From the NCBI GenBank assembly GCA_963666035.2, contig CAXXJI010000007.1, positions 434,001 to 498,000 of the forward strand: a stretch of 64,000 nucleotides of DNA, in the 5' to 3' direction. The position numbers and the translations under genes are program-made. The stretch is from CALMFG01 sp963666035. Lineage in GTDB: Bacteria > Bacillota > Clostridia > Christensenellales > CALMFG01. Of the stretch, positions 52,046 to 61,903 are shown piece by piece (position 1 is the first letter of the stretch; each line of letters begins with the position of its first letter). Below the pieces are notes generated by a model. The model had not been told where the DNA came from, made no database searches, and saw only the letters and a list, made by a program, of their open reading frames with translations.

Positions 52046-54163
52046 ATGAAACTGAGTTCGAATTTCTTTGTATTTGATTCGGTCAACGCGGATATCCTTC
52101 TGTATTTGGTATTGTTTGTGTTTTTGTTTATCTTCCTCTACTATGTCTTATCTAAGATGAATAAAGGCATCGGCCGTACGTTCGCGGTGTTTACGTCAAT
52201 GACGCAGCTGGCATATCTGGTCTGGCGTATCGGATTCACCCTGCCGCTTTTCTCGGTGGCGGGTATGATTGCCGGTGTGCTTCTGGTTGCTATGGAAGCA
52301 CTGGGGTTTTTCCAATCACTCACATATCATCTTTTATTCATCAAAAAACCCTTGACCGAAACCAAACGACTGGAAGATTTGGCACAGTATCCGACCGTGG
52401 ATATCATGATACCGACCTATAATGAGCCGGTGCGCATCATCAAGCGCACCGTAGCCGGCGCTTCGATGATTAAATATCCGAAAGAGAAACTGAATATTTA
52501 CGTCTGTGACGACGGCAGCCGGAAGGAAATTAAAAAAATATGTGAGGATTACGGCGCCCATTGGATTACACGCAAAGAGCATAACCATGCAAAAGCTGGG
52601 AACCTGAACAATTGCTATATTAAATATGCCCGGGGCGATTACAGCGTCATTCTGGACGCGGATATGGTGCCCAGAAATGATTTTTTGGATAAAACCTTAG
52701 GGTATTTTGAAGACCCAACCGTCGCTTTTGTGCAGACGCCGCAGGTGTTTTTTAATCCGGATGTTTTCCAGCGGAATCTGGGGCTGGAAACCGATATACC
52801 GAATGAGCAGGATTTCTTTATGGAGGAAATCCAGCGTCAGCGGGAGGCATTTAACGCTTTGTTGTTTGTTGGCAGCGGCTGTGTGTTCCGGCGCACGCAT
52901 TTGGAATCCATCGGGTTCATTCCAACCGGCACGATCACCGAGGATATGGCAACCAGTCTGCTTTTGCAGGATGCCGGATATCATGGTGTTTTGGTGACCG
53001 ACACGTTCGCGCAAGGGCTTTCTGCCGAGACTTTTGCCGATCATATGGTGCAAAGGATGCGCTGGTGTCAGGGGAACCTGCAGGTATTAAAGCGCTTTAA
53101 ACCCTGGCGGCTCAAAGGGCTTTCCTTTATGCAAAAACAGATTATTACGGACGGCGGCATATATTGGCTGTTTGGGCTTAAAAAAATAGTCTTCACATTG
53201 GCACCAATATTCTTTATTCTCACCGGCATACCGGTTTTGCGTGCCGATCTGTTTTGGATTCTTCTGCTCTGGCTACCTTCGTTTATCGCCAGCATACTCG
53301 CTATGCGCCTATTTTCACACAAGAACCGTTCATGGGGCTGGGCGCATATCTATGAAATGTCCTTAGGACCGGCGCTGGCATGGGCGGCGCTTTTGGAGAT
53401 TTTCTCTTTCGGGAGCAAGAAATTTGCCGTGACGCCCAAAGGCGTTTCTCACAGCAAAACCCATTTTGCGCTAAAGCTGGCACTCCCGCATTTGGTACTG
53501 TTTGCGCTCAGTGCAGCGTCATTGGTTTTGATTGGGCTGAGGCTGGATACCGCAGATGCATATATGACGGTGGTTTATGGCATTAATGCTTTTTGGATAC
53601 TCTATAATCTTTATGCGATTATTGTCAGCATCTTGATTTGCTTTGAAAAGCCGAGAGTTCGCCAGCACGACCGATTGGTGGTCAACCGCTCCATCGGAAT
53701 TCGCTATGACGACGTGTATACCATTGGCAGTCTTGTCAACATCTCGGAAGGCGGATGTAATATTACACCGTTTAACGATAAGATGGCGCCGACTTTAGAA
53801 GGAAATAAAAGAATCATACTGACCATGAACGGCGCCGAAATATCCGGAACGATTCTCGGATACATCAAACGTACACATTCGTTTACAGTGAAATTTGACG
53901 AGATGAGTGCGCAAGACTACGCGGTATTGGTCGATTTCATTTTTTCAGGTCAGGACGACGGTTATGGCGAGATGAAGGAAAAAAGCGCATTCCACGCTGT
54001 GATGCATCATGTTCGGCTGAATATGAAACGAAATATGGAGAGAAAGAAATATTTAAAACAAATGACCAACGTTCAAGGGACAACAGAAGATACTAAAAAT
54101 GGGGTCAACGCTTCAGAGCTCATGAAAGCACAGAAAAGAAAAGCAAAAAAAACGGCAGACTAA
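52046..54163 (+). CDS. Cellulose-synthase-like GT2 glycosyltransferase with PilZ domain
   Basis: 705 residues from the ATG eight bases after GGAG; longer in-frame starts lack a ribosome site. Membrane helices (about 18-37, 46-64, 70-92) precede a GT2 domain with the D, DxD, TED and QxxRW motifs (VCDDGS, LDADMVP, TITEDMA, QRMRW). Further helices (365-400, 470-540) form the export channel, and a PilZ domain (about 550-640) has RQHDR and NISEGG, the c-di-GMP binding residues. Family knowledge: BcsA-like, switched on by c-di-GMP. No BcsB, BcsC or cellulase gene lies nearby, so the polymer is uncertain (cellulose or another beta-glucan). Confidence 0.9.
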   Translation: MKLSSNFFVFDSVNADILLYLVLFVFLFIFLYYVLSKMNKGIGRTFAVFTSMTQLAYLVWRIGFTLPLFSVAGMIAGVLLVAMEALGFFQSLTYHLLFIKKPLTETKRLEDLAQYPTVDIMIPTYNEPVRIIKRTVAGASMIKYPKEKLNIYVCDDGSRKEIKKICEDYGAHWITRKEHNHAKAGNLNNCYIKYARGDYSVILDADMVPRNDFLDKTLGYFEDPTVAFVQTPQVFFNPDVFQRNLGLETDIPNEQDFFMEEIQRQREAFNALLFVGSGCVFRRTHLESIGFIPTGTITEDMATSLLLQDAGYHGVLVTDTFAQGLSAETFADHMVQRMRWCQGNLQVLKRFKPWRLKGLSFMQKQIITDGGIYWLFGLKKIVFTLAPIFFILTGIPVLRADLFWILLLWLPSFIASILAMRLFSHKNRSWGWAHIYEMSLGPALAWAALLEIFSFGSKKFAVTPKGVSHSKTHFALKLALPHLVLFALSAASLVLIGLRLDTADAYMTVVYGINAFWILYNLYAIIVSILICFEKPRVRQHDRLVVNRSIGIRYDDVYTIGSLVNISEGGCNITPFNDKMAPTLEGNKRIILTMNGAEISGTILGYIKRTHSFTVKFDEMSAQDYAVLVDFIFSGQDDGYGEMKEKSAFHAVMHHVRLNMKRNMERKKYLKQMTNVQGTTEDTKNGVNASELMKAQKRKAKKTAD

Positions 54164-54196
54164 ACAACTTCTCATCCTTCAAACTTCATGCTCCTG

Positions 54197-54233
54197 CTAA
54201 AAGAGCGGCAGAATAGCGATGCCGCTCTTTTAG
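54197..54233. terminator. Strong terminator after the synthase gene
   Basis: A perfect 14-bp stem (CTAAAAGAGCGGCA and its complement) with a 9-base loop, rich in A and T at its ends, so usable from either side. Confidence 0.9.
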
Positions 54234-54245
54234 TAACCGAAAAAA

Positions 54246-54276
54246 AGAGAACAGCAGGAGAGCTGTTCTTTTTTTG
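54246..54276 (+). terminator. Second terminator hairpin
   Basis: AGAACAGC and GCTGTTCT pair perfectly around AGGAGA, followed by a T run. It directly follows the first, giving a double stop between convergent operons. Confidence 0.85.
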
Positions 54277-54341
54277 TGCCATAAAGCACCAAAGGGATAA
54301 AGGAAACAAAAAAATGAAAAAGTATATGACTGAAGTAAAAA

Positions 54342-55691
54342 TCATAAACCTTTCCCGTTGCTTGCAATCACATCGGCATACCAAAGGGCGGACTCTTTGA
54401 GGATGCGCTTCTGAGATGGATAATCGACATATACCAGCCCGAAACGTTCACTGTAACCCTTTGCCCATTCGAAATTATCGAGAAAACTCCAGTGCATGTA
54501 TCCTTTCACCTCAGCACCTGCGTCCATTGCTCTTTTCATTGCCGAAAGATATCGGCTTAAAAAGTCGATGCGGTTTGGATCATGCACACTGCCGTCCAAA
54601 AAGATACGGTCGTTACAGCTGAGGCCGTTTTCGGTGATGATAATAGGCAGGCCGTATCGCTGATACAAGAACCGGATGCCATATTCCATGGATTCCTCTG
54701 AAATCGCCCATTTTAGAGCGGTTTGAGGATAGCCGGTGTAGAAACCGACAGGATTGCCGCACCCATCCACCGGAGTAGCATTATAGATGTTCGCGCCGAA
54801 AAAATCAAAAGTTGCCATCATGTCCCAATCGCTTTGGGGGATGGTTTTTTCAAAAGCCTTGACGACATCGGGGGCATCGTCGGGATATTTTTTTAAAAGC
54901 ATCGGGTCTGCCGCCACCGTATATGTAAAGGCCCAGTCATTTTCGGACAGCCTAAACATCGCTTTATATGCGGCGTCTGTGTTCACTTTATTCGGAGTTT
55001 CAGGATAACATATTCGGCCGCACATCGCGGTGCCGACCAGAATCGGCGTATGGCTGGCTTCCCGAAGGGCATTGGCGGCTGCGCTCTGCGCCAGCGCCAG
55101 ATGATGGTACGTTTTTAAAAGCCCTAAGTTATCCAGCTTGATGCCGGGAGCATGCTCCAGATTATTATGTCCGCAATGCACGACGCATTGGGGTTCATTA
55201 ATAGGCATATAGGTTTTTACCCGGCCGTCGAAGTGACTGCCGATAATTGATGCGTAGGCGGCGAACGCATCGACGGTATCGCGATTCAACCACCCGCCTT
55301 TTTCCTGCAGCGCGGAGGGCAAATCCCAATGATATAGCGTCAGCATGGGTTCAATACCGCTTTTAATCAATTCATCAACAAACCGGTCATAGTAGTCCAA
55401 ACCGGCTGCATTCACTTCGCCGGTACCATTAGGGAAAATACGCGGCCAGCTGATGGACAGCCGAAAAGCTTTCAGCCCAATCTTTTTCATCAGTGCCACA
55501 TCCTCGGCGTAGCGGTGGTAGCTGTCGCAGGCAATGTCGGCGTTTTCGTCGTTCACCACGTGGCCATGTCCGGTAAAATGGGTAAAATCATCCCATATAC
55601 TCGGGCCCTTACCGTCGGCGTCCCATGCACCTTCGCTTTGATATGAAGAGCAGGCAGCGCCCCAGATAAAATCTTTTGGGAATTCGTTCAT
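54342..55691 (-). CDS. GH1 beta-glucosidase
   Basis: 449 residues, full length. The N-terminal GH1 signature (FIWGAACSSYQSEGAWDADGKGPSIWD), the acid/base E166 (PINEPQ) and the nucleophile E354 (IITENGLS) are present. There is no signal peptide, so it acts on imported cello-oligosaccharides, or 6-phospho forms if a PTS were used; the neighbouring ABC transporter argues for the unphosphorylated substrate. Its ATG overlaps the TGA of the GH94 gene (ATGA), so both are one operon. Confidence 0.93.
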   Translation of the reverse strand: MNEFPKDFIWGAACSSYQSEGAWDADGKGPSIWDDFTHFTGHGHVVNDENADIACDSYHRYAEDVALMKKIGLKAFRLSISWPRIFPNGTGEVNAAGLDYYDRFVDELIKSGIEPMLTLYHWDLPSALQEKGGWLNRDTVDAFAAYASIIGSHFDGRVKTYMPINEPQCVVHCGHNNLEHAPGIKLDNLGLLKTYHHLALAQSAAANALREASHTPILVGTAMCGRICYPETPNKVNTDAAYKAMFRLSENDWAFTYTVAADPMLLKKYPDDAPDVVKAFEKTIPQSDWDMMATFDFFGANIYNATPVDGCGNPVGFYTGYPQTALKWAISEESMEYGIRFLYQRYGLPIIITENGLSCNDRIFLDGSVHDPNRIDFLSRYLSAMKRAMDAGAEVKGYMHWSFLDNFEWAKGYSERFGLVYVDYPSQKRILKESALWYADVIASNGKGL

Positions 55692-58118
55692 ACAGTGACC
55701 TCCACATGGTGTTCTACGGCCTTTGAATTGGGGATAATAGTATCCCCATCAATTGCTTCACCATCTACGGAAAGCGAGTAGCTTCCAGTGTTTTTTACAT
55801 GAATATGGTAGGTTGTGCCACGGAATTTGCGCACAACCGTATAGTCGGAAAGGTGCCGAGGCAGGCAGGGCTTAATGCGAAGCCCTCCGATCGTGGGTAT
55901 AACGCCCAAGATTGCCTGACTGATGTTAACAAACGCCCAGGACCCCGTACCGGTCAGCCAGCTGTTTTTGGCTTCACCCTCATTGAAGGATGCACGCGCC
56001 GCAATGGTCTGCGAGTAAACATATGGCTCGCTCCGGCGGATGTCACTCTTGTCCTCGATAAAAGCAGGGCAGACCCGGCGGTACAGGTCGAAGGCGGAGT
56101 CTCCACGCCCGAGAACGGTTTCTGCGATGCTGACCCAAGGATTGTTATGGCTGAAAATTGATCCGTTTTCTTTATAACCCGGGGGATAACTGGTGATTTC
56201 GCCGAGTTCTTCATGATAGCGGGTATAGCAGGGCGCTAAAAGTTCCATGCCGAATTCGCCGAGAAGATGGTCTTTGGCCGAATCCACAGCCATTTGTGCC
56301 TTGCCATCGTCCAACCCGATACCGGCCATCACACAAAAACCTTGCGGTTCGATAAAGATATGTCCTTCGTCGCATACTTGCGACCCCACAGGATTTCCAA
56401 AAGCGTCATAAGCGCGCAAGAACCATTGGCCGTCCCATCCGTGCGCTTTGACGGCTTGCGTCATCTCCTTGACGGCTTGAGCTATCTCTTCCGCTTCGGT
56501 TTTCAGCCCTTTCAGCGCACAGAGTTCGACGTATTTTTCGCCGTAGTATACAAACATTGCCGCGATAAACACACTTTCAGCATCACTTTCGGAAGTGCCG
56601 CAGGTTTGGAAGCTCTCACCCGGTTCGGTACTGAAACTGTTTAGATTCAAGCAGTCGTTCCAGTCAGCTCGTCCGATTTTTGGCAGGCCGTGCGGGCCTC
56701 GGTTGTTTAATGTGAACCCAATACTGCGTCTTAAGTGCTCCATCAGCGGTTTTTCACTGCCCGCCACATGATCGAAAGGAACAAGTTCGTCCAAAATGGT
56801 CATATCGCCGGTCTCGGCGATGTAGGCATGAGCACAGGCAACCAGCCACAACGGGTCGTCATTGAATCCGCTTCCAACATCATTATTGCCCTGTTTGGTC
56901 AGCGGCTGGTATTGGTGATAGGTGCTACCATCCTCCCACTGCACCGAAGCGATATCGATAATCCGTTCCCGAGCGCGCTCGGGGATTAAGTGGACAAAAC
57001 CGAGCAGATCCTGGCAGCTGTCCCGAAAGCCCATGCCGCGTCCCATACCGCTTTCGAAGTAGCTGGCTGAACGGCTTAAATTGAAAGTTGTCATACACTG
57101 ATATTGATGCCAGATATTCACTGCACGATTTAAAATCTCATCGCTGCTGGCCAGCGTGTAGCAGCCCAGAAGACCGTTCCAGTACGCAGATAATTCATCC
57201 AACGCCGCATCCACGGCTGCGGGGGTCTTAAATTTATCGTTGACGCGCAACGCAGTATCTTTTCGAATTACACCGGGTGAAATAAACTTATCTTCCTTGG
57301 GATTTTCACCATAACCCAAAACAAAGATAAATGTTTTTTCTTCATTCGGAGCCAAAGATAAATCGTTTTGCAGTACGGCGACAGGGGACCACCCGTGAGC
57401 TACACTGCCTAAGCATCCGCCTTTTTCCAGCGCAATGGGGTTATCCCAGCCGCGTCCAGTGCCGAGAAAAGCGTCTCTTGCCGTATCAAATCCGGTTACG
57501 GGCTGATTAACGCTGTAATATGCATAATGATTGCGGCGCTCACGGTATTCGGTTTTATGGTAGACGGTACTATTTTCTACTTCAACTTCACCAATATTCA
57601 GGTTGCGTTGGAAATTGGACGCGTCATCCACTGCGTTCCAAAGACACCACTCGACGGCTCCATAAAGCTGGATACTTCGGTTCAAACTGCTTTTGTTTTT
57701 AATCGTCATACGGTGTACTTCGCAAGTTTCACCGATGGGGACAAAGCAGGTCAGCGAAGCGGAAAGGTCATCCTTTTCGCTTTCGAAAACAGTATATCCC
57801 AAACCATGCCGGCACAGATAGGTGTCCAGCGGTGTGTCTGTCGGGTGAAAAGCCGGGCTCCACGCGGTTTTTTCCATTTTCTTTTATATAATAAAAGCGT
57901 CCGCCGATATCTGCGGGGACATTATTGTATCGATAACGCAAAAGACGCAGCAGTTTTGCATCGCGGTAGAAGCAATAGCCGCCGCCGGTATTGCTGATTA
58001 AACCAAAAAAAGATTCGCTGCCCAGGTAATTAATCCAGGGAAGCGGCGTATGGGGCGTTTTAATGACGTATTCTTTTCTATTATCGTCAAAATTGCCGAA
58101 TTTCATCAGAATATGCAC
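55688..58118 (-). CDS. Cellobiose phosphorylase (GH94), one frameshift
   Basis: The N-terminus (MKFGNFDDNRKEYVIKTPHT.., from 58118, behind GAGGTG) runs to about codon 82 and then leaves frame at the six-T run 57868-57873 (AAAAAA on the coding strand). One base fewer there restores a continuous 809-residue protein, the normal size of cellobiose phosphorylases. The rest carries YLCRHGLGY, the barrel, and the catalytic Asp in IGRADWNDCLNL. Reaction: cellobiose plus phosphate to glucose 1-phosphate and glucose in the cytosol; a related specificity such as laminaribiose is possible. The break is probably a sequence error. Confidence 0.88.
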
Positions 58119-58147
58119 CTCAATAATAAAAAAATGGATTGATGTTG

Positions 58148-58223
58148 TTTCGTAAAGAAATTTACGTAATCGTATAAGTACGTAACGACATCATACTCAG
58201 TGAAAGATAAAAAGTCAACGATT
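58148..58223 (-). promoter_or_regulatory. Promoter and operators of the GH94-GH1 operon
   Basis: On the minus strand, TTGACT (58213-58218) lies 17 bases from TATGAT (58190-58195). Just downstream are three CG-centred palindromes, TACGTA (58179-58184), TTACGTAA (58162-58169) and TTTCGTAAA (58149-58157), as expected for LacI-type repressors. One AACGATT motif (58217-58223) touches the -35 box. Confidence 0.75.
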
Positions 58224-58302
58224 TTTCGCTATAACGCCCAAAAAAGTTAGAGTTTATTAAAGTTTTTGTAAATAAATCTTTAATAAATTTTGTATTTTGG
58301 GG

Positions 58303-58409
58303 TTGACGCGCTTTGAAGAGATGTAATATAATAAGTCGGCGAAAACGATTAAGTGATATTTTAAGTGCTTTTTAAGATATTTTCGCATTTCTTTAAAGAT
58401 AACGATTAA
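58303..58409 (+). promoter_or_regulatory. Promoter of lacI-type gene with repeated operator motif
   Basis: TTGACG (58303-58308) and TATAAT (58327-58332) are 18 bases apart. AACGATTAA occurs at 58344-58352, just after the -10 box, and again at 58401-58409, close to the start codon. The same core is found at the divergent promoter, suggesting control of both sides by the LacI protein. Confidence 0.7.
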
Positions 58410-58425
58410 ATTGGGGTAAATGCTG

Positions 58426-59433
58426 ATGGTGACAATGAAGGATATTGCGGTTAAATGCGGTGTTTCACCGGCCACCGTTAGCAAAGCGCTTAATGGACAT
58501 TCGGATATCGGTGTGGAAACCGCCGAGCTGATCCGTACGACAGCACGCGAAATGGGCTATCTGCCCAACGCTGCGGCGAGAGCGCTGAAAACCAATCGAT
58601 CCTTGAACTTGGGCGTTTTGTTTGTGGACAAGACCTCTTCCGGACTATCACATGAATACTTCTCGACCGTGCTAAACAGTTTTAAAGTGGAAGCCGAAAG
58701 ACTGGGATATGATATTACATTCATCAGCAAGGATATCGGCAACTTCAAAATGGATTATTATGAGCACGCCCGCTACCGCAATTGCGACGGTGTGGTGATC
58801 GCTTCAATCGATTATTCTGATCCGGCAGTGGTCAAGCTGGTAGAAAGCAACATCCCGGTGGTCACAATCGATCATGTGTTCAATAATCGTACAGCCATAT
58901 TGTCTGACAATGTGCAAAGTATGGTTGATATTGTGGACTATATTTATGGATTGGGGCATCGCAAGATTGCGTTTATCCATGGTGAAGATACATCCGTCAC
59001 TAAAAAAAGACTCGCAAGCTTCTTAAAATCCTGCATGAACAAAGGCATCAATGTGCCGGATGAGCATGTTAAAGCGGCCATTTACCATGACCCTAAATCA
59101 AGCGGATTGGCAACGCGCGAACTGTTATCGTTGCAGAACAGGCCCACTTGCATCCTTTATCCGGACGATTTTTCTTTCTTGGGTGGGATGAGTGAACTTG
59201 AAAGACAGGGGCTAAAAATTCCCGACGATATCAGCGTTGTGGGTTATGACGGAATTTTACTTTCACAGGCGCTTCGCCCCCGGCTCACCACCTTCCGGCA
59301 GGATTCGGAAGGCATTGGAAGAAGAGCGGCGGCAAAACTTGTGGAGGAGATTGAGAATCCCAAGATGTTTGTACCGACGCAGGTGCTGGTGTCCGGCTCA
59401 CTGCTGATCGGTAATACGGTGAAACAGATTTGA
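58426..59433 (+). CDS. LacI-family transcriptional repressor
   Basis: About 335 residues. The helix-turn-helix VTMKDIAVKCGVSPATVSKALNG is followed by the hinge (YLPNAAARALKTNRS) and a periplasmic-binding-protein-like sugar domain (LGVLFVD..., GLGHRKIAFIHGE, SVVGYDGILLSQALRPRLTT). ATGs at 58420, 58426 and 58435 are all possible; 58426 has the best spacing from GGGG. It stands between the divergent GH94-GH1 operon and the transporter genes, so cello-oligosaccharides or a derivative are the probable inducer. Confidence 0.9.
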   Translation: MVTMKDIAVKCGVSPATVSKALNGHSDIGVETAELIRTTAREMGYLPNAAARALKTNRSLNLGVLFVDKTSSGLSHEYFSTVLNSFKVEAERLGYDITFISKDIGNFKMDYYEHARYRNCDGVVIASIDYSDPAVVKLVESNIPVVTIDHVFNNRTAILSDNVQSMVDIVDYIYGLGHRKIAFIHGEDTSVTKKRLASFLKSCMNKGINVPDEHVKAAIYHDPKSSGLATRELLSLQNRPTCILYPDDFSFLGGMSELERQGLKIPDDISVVGYDGILLSQALRPRLTTFRQDSEGIGRRAAAKLVEEIENPKMFVPTQVLVSGSLLIGNTVKQI

Positions 59434-59512
59434 CAGCAGGCTTTGTTGTCAATAAATAAATAGAGCACTTTAAAAAATTTGGAGTGCGCTTATAAAAAAT
59501 GAGGAGGAACAC

Positions 59513-60838
59513 ATGAAGAAACTAATAGCTCTATTATTAGTGTTAGTTATGGTGTTCAGCTTAGCTGGATGTGATAAAGGTCCGGCTACGACTGAAGAAG
59601 GAAAAATCGTCCTGAACGTATGGTCTTTCACGGATGAGGTTCCAAACATGGTTGCCAAGTATATGGAAATGCATCCTGATGTTGCGGCAAAGTATGAAGT
59701 TCAAACAACTATCATTGCTACAACCGATGGTGCATACCAGCCCGCGCTTGACCAGGCTCTGGCCGCTGGCGGCAACGAAGCGCCTGACATCTATGCGGCT
59801 GAAGCTGCATTCGTATTAAAGTATACACAGGGCGATGCTGCTAAATATGCTGCACCATATGCAGATCTTGGCATTGATGTGGACAAGTTGGTTAAAGATG
59901 CTGAAATCGCACAGTACACTGTGGATATCGGTTCAAGAAAAGGCAAAGTTGTCGGTCTTGGTTATCAGGCAACCGGCGGTGCGTTTATCTATCGCAGCTC
60001 GCTGGCACTTGACACTTGGGGAACTGATGATCCTGAAGAAATCGCGAATATCGTCGGCCCCGGCTGGGATAAATTCTTTGCGGCTGCGGCAGACCTGAAA
60101 GCCAAAGGCTATGGTATTGTTTCCGGCGACGGCGACATCTGGCATGCGGTTGAAAACAGCTCTTCTACCGGTTGGGTTGTAGACGGCAAATTGGTTATTT
60201 CTCCTGAACGTGAAGCATTCTTAGATCTTTCCAAAGAACTGAAAGACAATGGATATCACAATGATACTCAGGACTGGACAGACGCTTGGTTTGCTGATAT
60301 GCAGGGCGTTGGCGAACAACCGATCTTCGGTTTCTTCGGACCTGCTTGGCTGATCAACTACGTTATGGCTGGCAATGCTGGCGATACAGTAGGCGACTGG
60401 AGAGTTTGTGCACCGCCTATCGGCTTCTTCTGGGGCGGCACATGGGTTCTGGCTTCTGATTCTTCTGCAAACAAAGATATCGCAGGCGATATCATTGAGT
60501 GGATCACGCTTGATACCAGCGAAACCGGCTTACAGTATATGTGGGCTAACGGCACAATGAACGGCCCCGGCGGAACAAAAGATACCGTTTCCTCCAATGT
60601 CGTTATGGGCAAATCCGATGGAACATTGGATTTCTTAGGCGGACAGAATATGTTTGACGCATTCGTACCGGCTAATGAATTTGCTAATGGTAAGTGCTTA
60701 ACTCAGTATGACGAAACCATCAATGGTTACTTCCGTGACCAGGTTCGTTCCTACACTGCGGGCGAAAAAACTCGTGATGAAGCGATCGCTGACTTTAAGC
60801 AATTGGTTGCTGACAACTTGGATGTTGTCGTAGAATAA
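59513..60838 (+). CDS. ABC sugar-binding lipoprotein
   Basis: 441 residues. The lipobox is FSLAGC (C20) and GAGGAGG precedes the start. The mature part has the family-1 solute-binding pattern (IVLNVWSFTDEVPNMVAKYMEMHPD, TDGAYQPALDQALAAGG..PDIYAAEAAFV). Codon use is strongly biased to frequent codons (many GCT, GGC, GAA), in line with high expression. It is anchored outside the membrane and delivers oligosaccharide, probably cellodextrin, to the two permeases downstream. Confidence 0.92.
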   Translation: MKKLIALLLVLVMVFSLAGCDKGPATTEEGKIVLNVWSFTDEVPNMVAKYMEMHPDVAAKYEVQTTIIATTDGAYQPALDQALAAGGNEAPDIYAAEAAFVLKYTQGDAAKYAAPYADLGIDVDKLVKDAEIAQYTVDIGSRKGKVVGLGYQATGGAFIYRSSLALDTWGTDDPEEIANIVGPGWDKFFAAAADLKAKGYGIVSGDGDIWHAVENSSSTGWVVDGKLVISPEREAFLDLSKELKDNGYHNDTQDWTDAWFADMQGVGEQPIFGFFGPAWLINYVMAGNAGDTVGDWRVCAPPIGFFWGGTWVLASDSSANKDIAGDIIEWITLDTSETGLQYMWANGTMNGPGGTKDTVSSNVVMGKSDGTLDFLGGQNMFDAFVPANEFANGKCLTQYDETINGYFRDQVRSYTAGEKTRDEAIADFKQLVADNLDVVVE

Positions 60839-60860
60839 CAACGTATAAGACTATTTTGGG

Positions 60861-60892
60861 CTGGGATAGCAGGAACTTTTCCGCTATCCCAG
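60861..60892 (+). promoter_or_regulatory. Hairpin between binding protein and permease genes
   Basis: CTGGGATAGC and GCTATCCCAG pair perfectly (10 bp) around a 12-base loop, without a proper T tract after it. It probably protects the 3' end of the binding-protein mRNA or attenuates transcription, keeping permease levels lower than the binding protein. Confidence 0.7.
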
Positions 60893-60912
60893 TTCACTTT
60901 ATGAGGAGGTGA

Positions 60913-61902
60913 GTGGTATTGAAAAGCCGGAAAAATTTTAGTTATGCGAAATATGGATATATTTTCAGCATTCCATTTATTGTAACGTTTTTAATTTTCT
61001 CATTATATCCAACGATTTTTACGGCAATACTCGGCTTTACGAATTCTAAGGGCCTCGGCAATACAAGTTTTCGAATACTGACAGAGGACCCGTTTAGGAA
61101 TTTTAAGTTAGTCTTAAACAACGGCTCTTTTAGGACAGCGCTGCAAAATACGGCTACGATCTGGATCGCAAACTTTATACCACAGATACTTTTAGCTTTG
61201 CTTCTAACCGCCTGGTTTACTTCGCGGCGCAACAAGCTTAAAGGTCAGGGCTTTTTTAAAGTGGTATTCTATATGCCGAATATTATCACAGCTGCGAGCA
61301 TCGCGGTTTTGTTTGCCACACTATTTGGTTATCCGATTGGACCCGTCAATGATTTGCTTATTAAACTTGGGCTTCTTGCCGAAAAGAAGTACTTTTATAT
61401 TGATAAGGTTATGTCACAAGGTATCATAGCGTTCATCCAATTCTGGATGTGGTATGGCTACACCATGTTGATTTTGATTGCCGGCGTAAAGGGAATTAAT
61501 CCGCAGATATTTGAAGCGGCTGAAATTGATGGCGCAACAGGTGCGCAAGCCTTTTTCAGAATTACGCTGCCCAATCTTAGAACGATTCTTTTATATGTTT
61601 TAGTCACCAGCTTGATTGGCGGACTAAATATATTCGATATTCCAAAATTATTGGTGCCATACAGTGGTCCAGACAACGCAACGCTAACGGCCAGTGTGTT
61701 TATTTATAATCAGGCTTTCAGCGGCAGTTATTTCTGGAACAGGGCAGCTGCGGCCAGTATGATTCTGTTTGTCATTATTGCAGTGTGCTCGGCCATTCTG
61801 TTCTACATTATGCGCGATAAAGACGAAGCTGAACACCGTAAAGCGGTAAAGCGGTTGGCAAAAGAGCAGGATAACAGACTAAAGGCACAGGAGGGCAGAT
61901 GA
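60913..61902 (+). CDS. ABC sugar transporter permease, MalF/UgpA-like
   Basis: 329 residues from GTG 60913; TTG 60919 is also possible behind the AGGAGG site. Six membrane helices (about 17-37, 77-97, 113-133, 160-182, 207-227, 270-295) and the EAA loop EAAEIDGATGAQAFFRITLPNL that contacts the ATPase. A charged C-terminal tail follows. First permease of a heterodimer; the partner starts one base after its stop. Confidence 0.93.
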   Translation: MVLKSRKNFSYAKYGYIFSIPFIVTFLIFSLYPTIFTAILGFTNSKGLGNTSFRILTEDPFRNFKLVLNNGSFRTALQNTATIWIANFIPQILLALLLTAWFTSRRNKLKGQGFFKVVFYMPNIITAASIAVLFATLFGYPIGPVNDLLIKLGLLAEKKYFYIDKVMSQGIIAFIQFWMWYGYTMLILIAGVKGINPQIFEAAEIDGATGAQAFFRITLPNLRTILLYVLVTSLIGGLNIFDIPKLLVPYSGPDNATLTASVFIYNQAFSGSYFWNRAAAASMILFVIIAVCSAILFYIMRDKDEAEHRKAVKRLAKEQDNRLKAQEGR

Positions 61903-61903
61903 G

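Noticed and set aside
57868..57876. Programmed -1 frameshift at the slippery A_AAA_AAC in the GH94 gene
   Set aside because: The heptamer is in the right register, but joining the two parts needs a +1 shift (or loss of one base), not -1. A homopolymer error is simpler.
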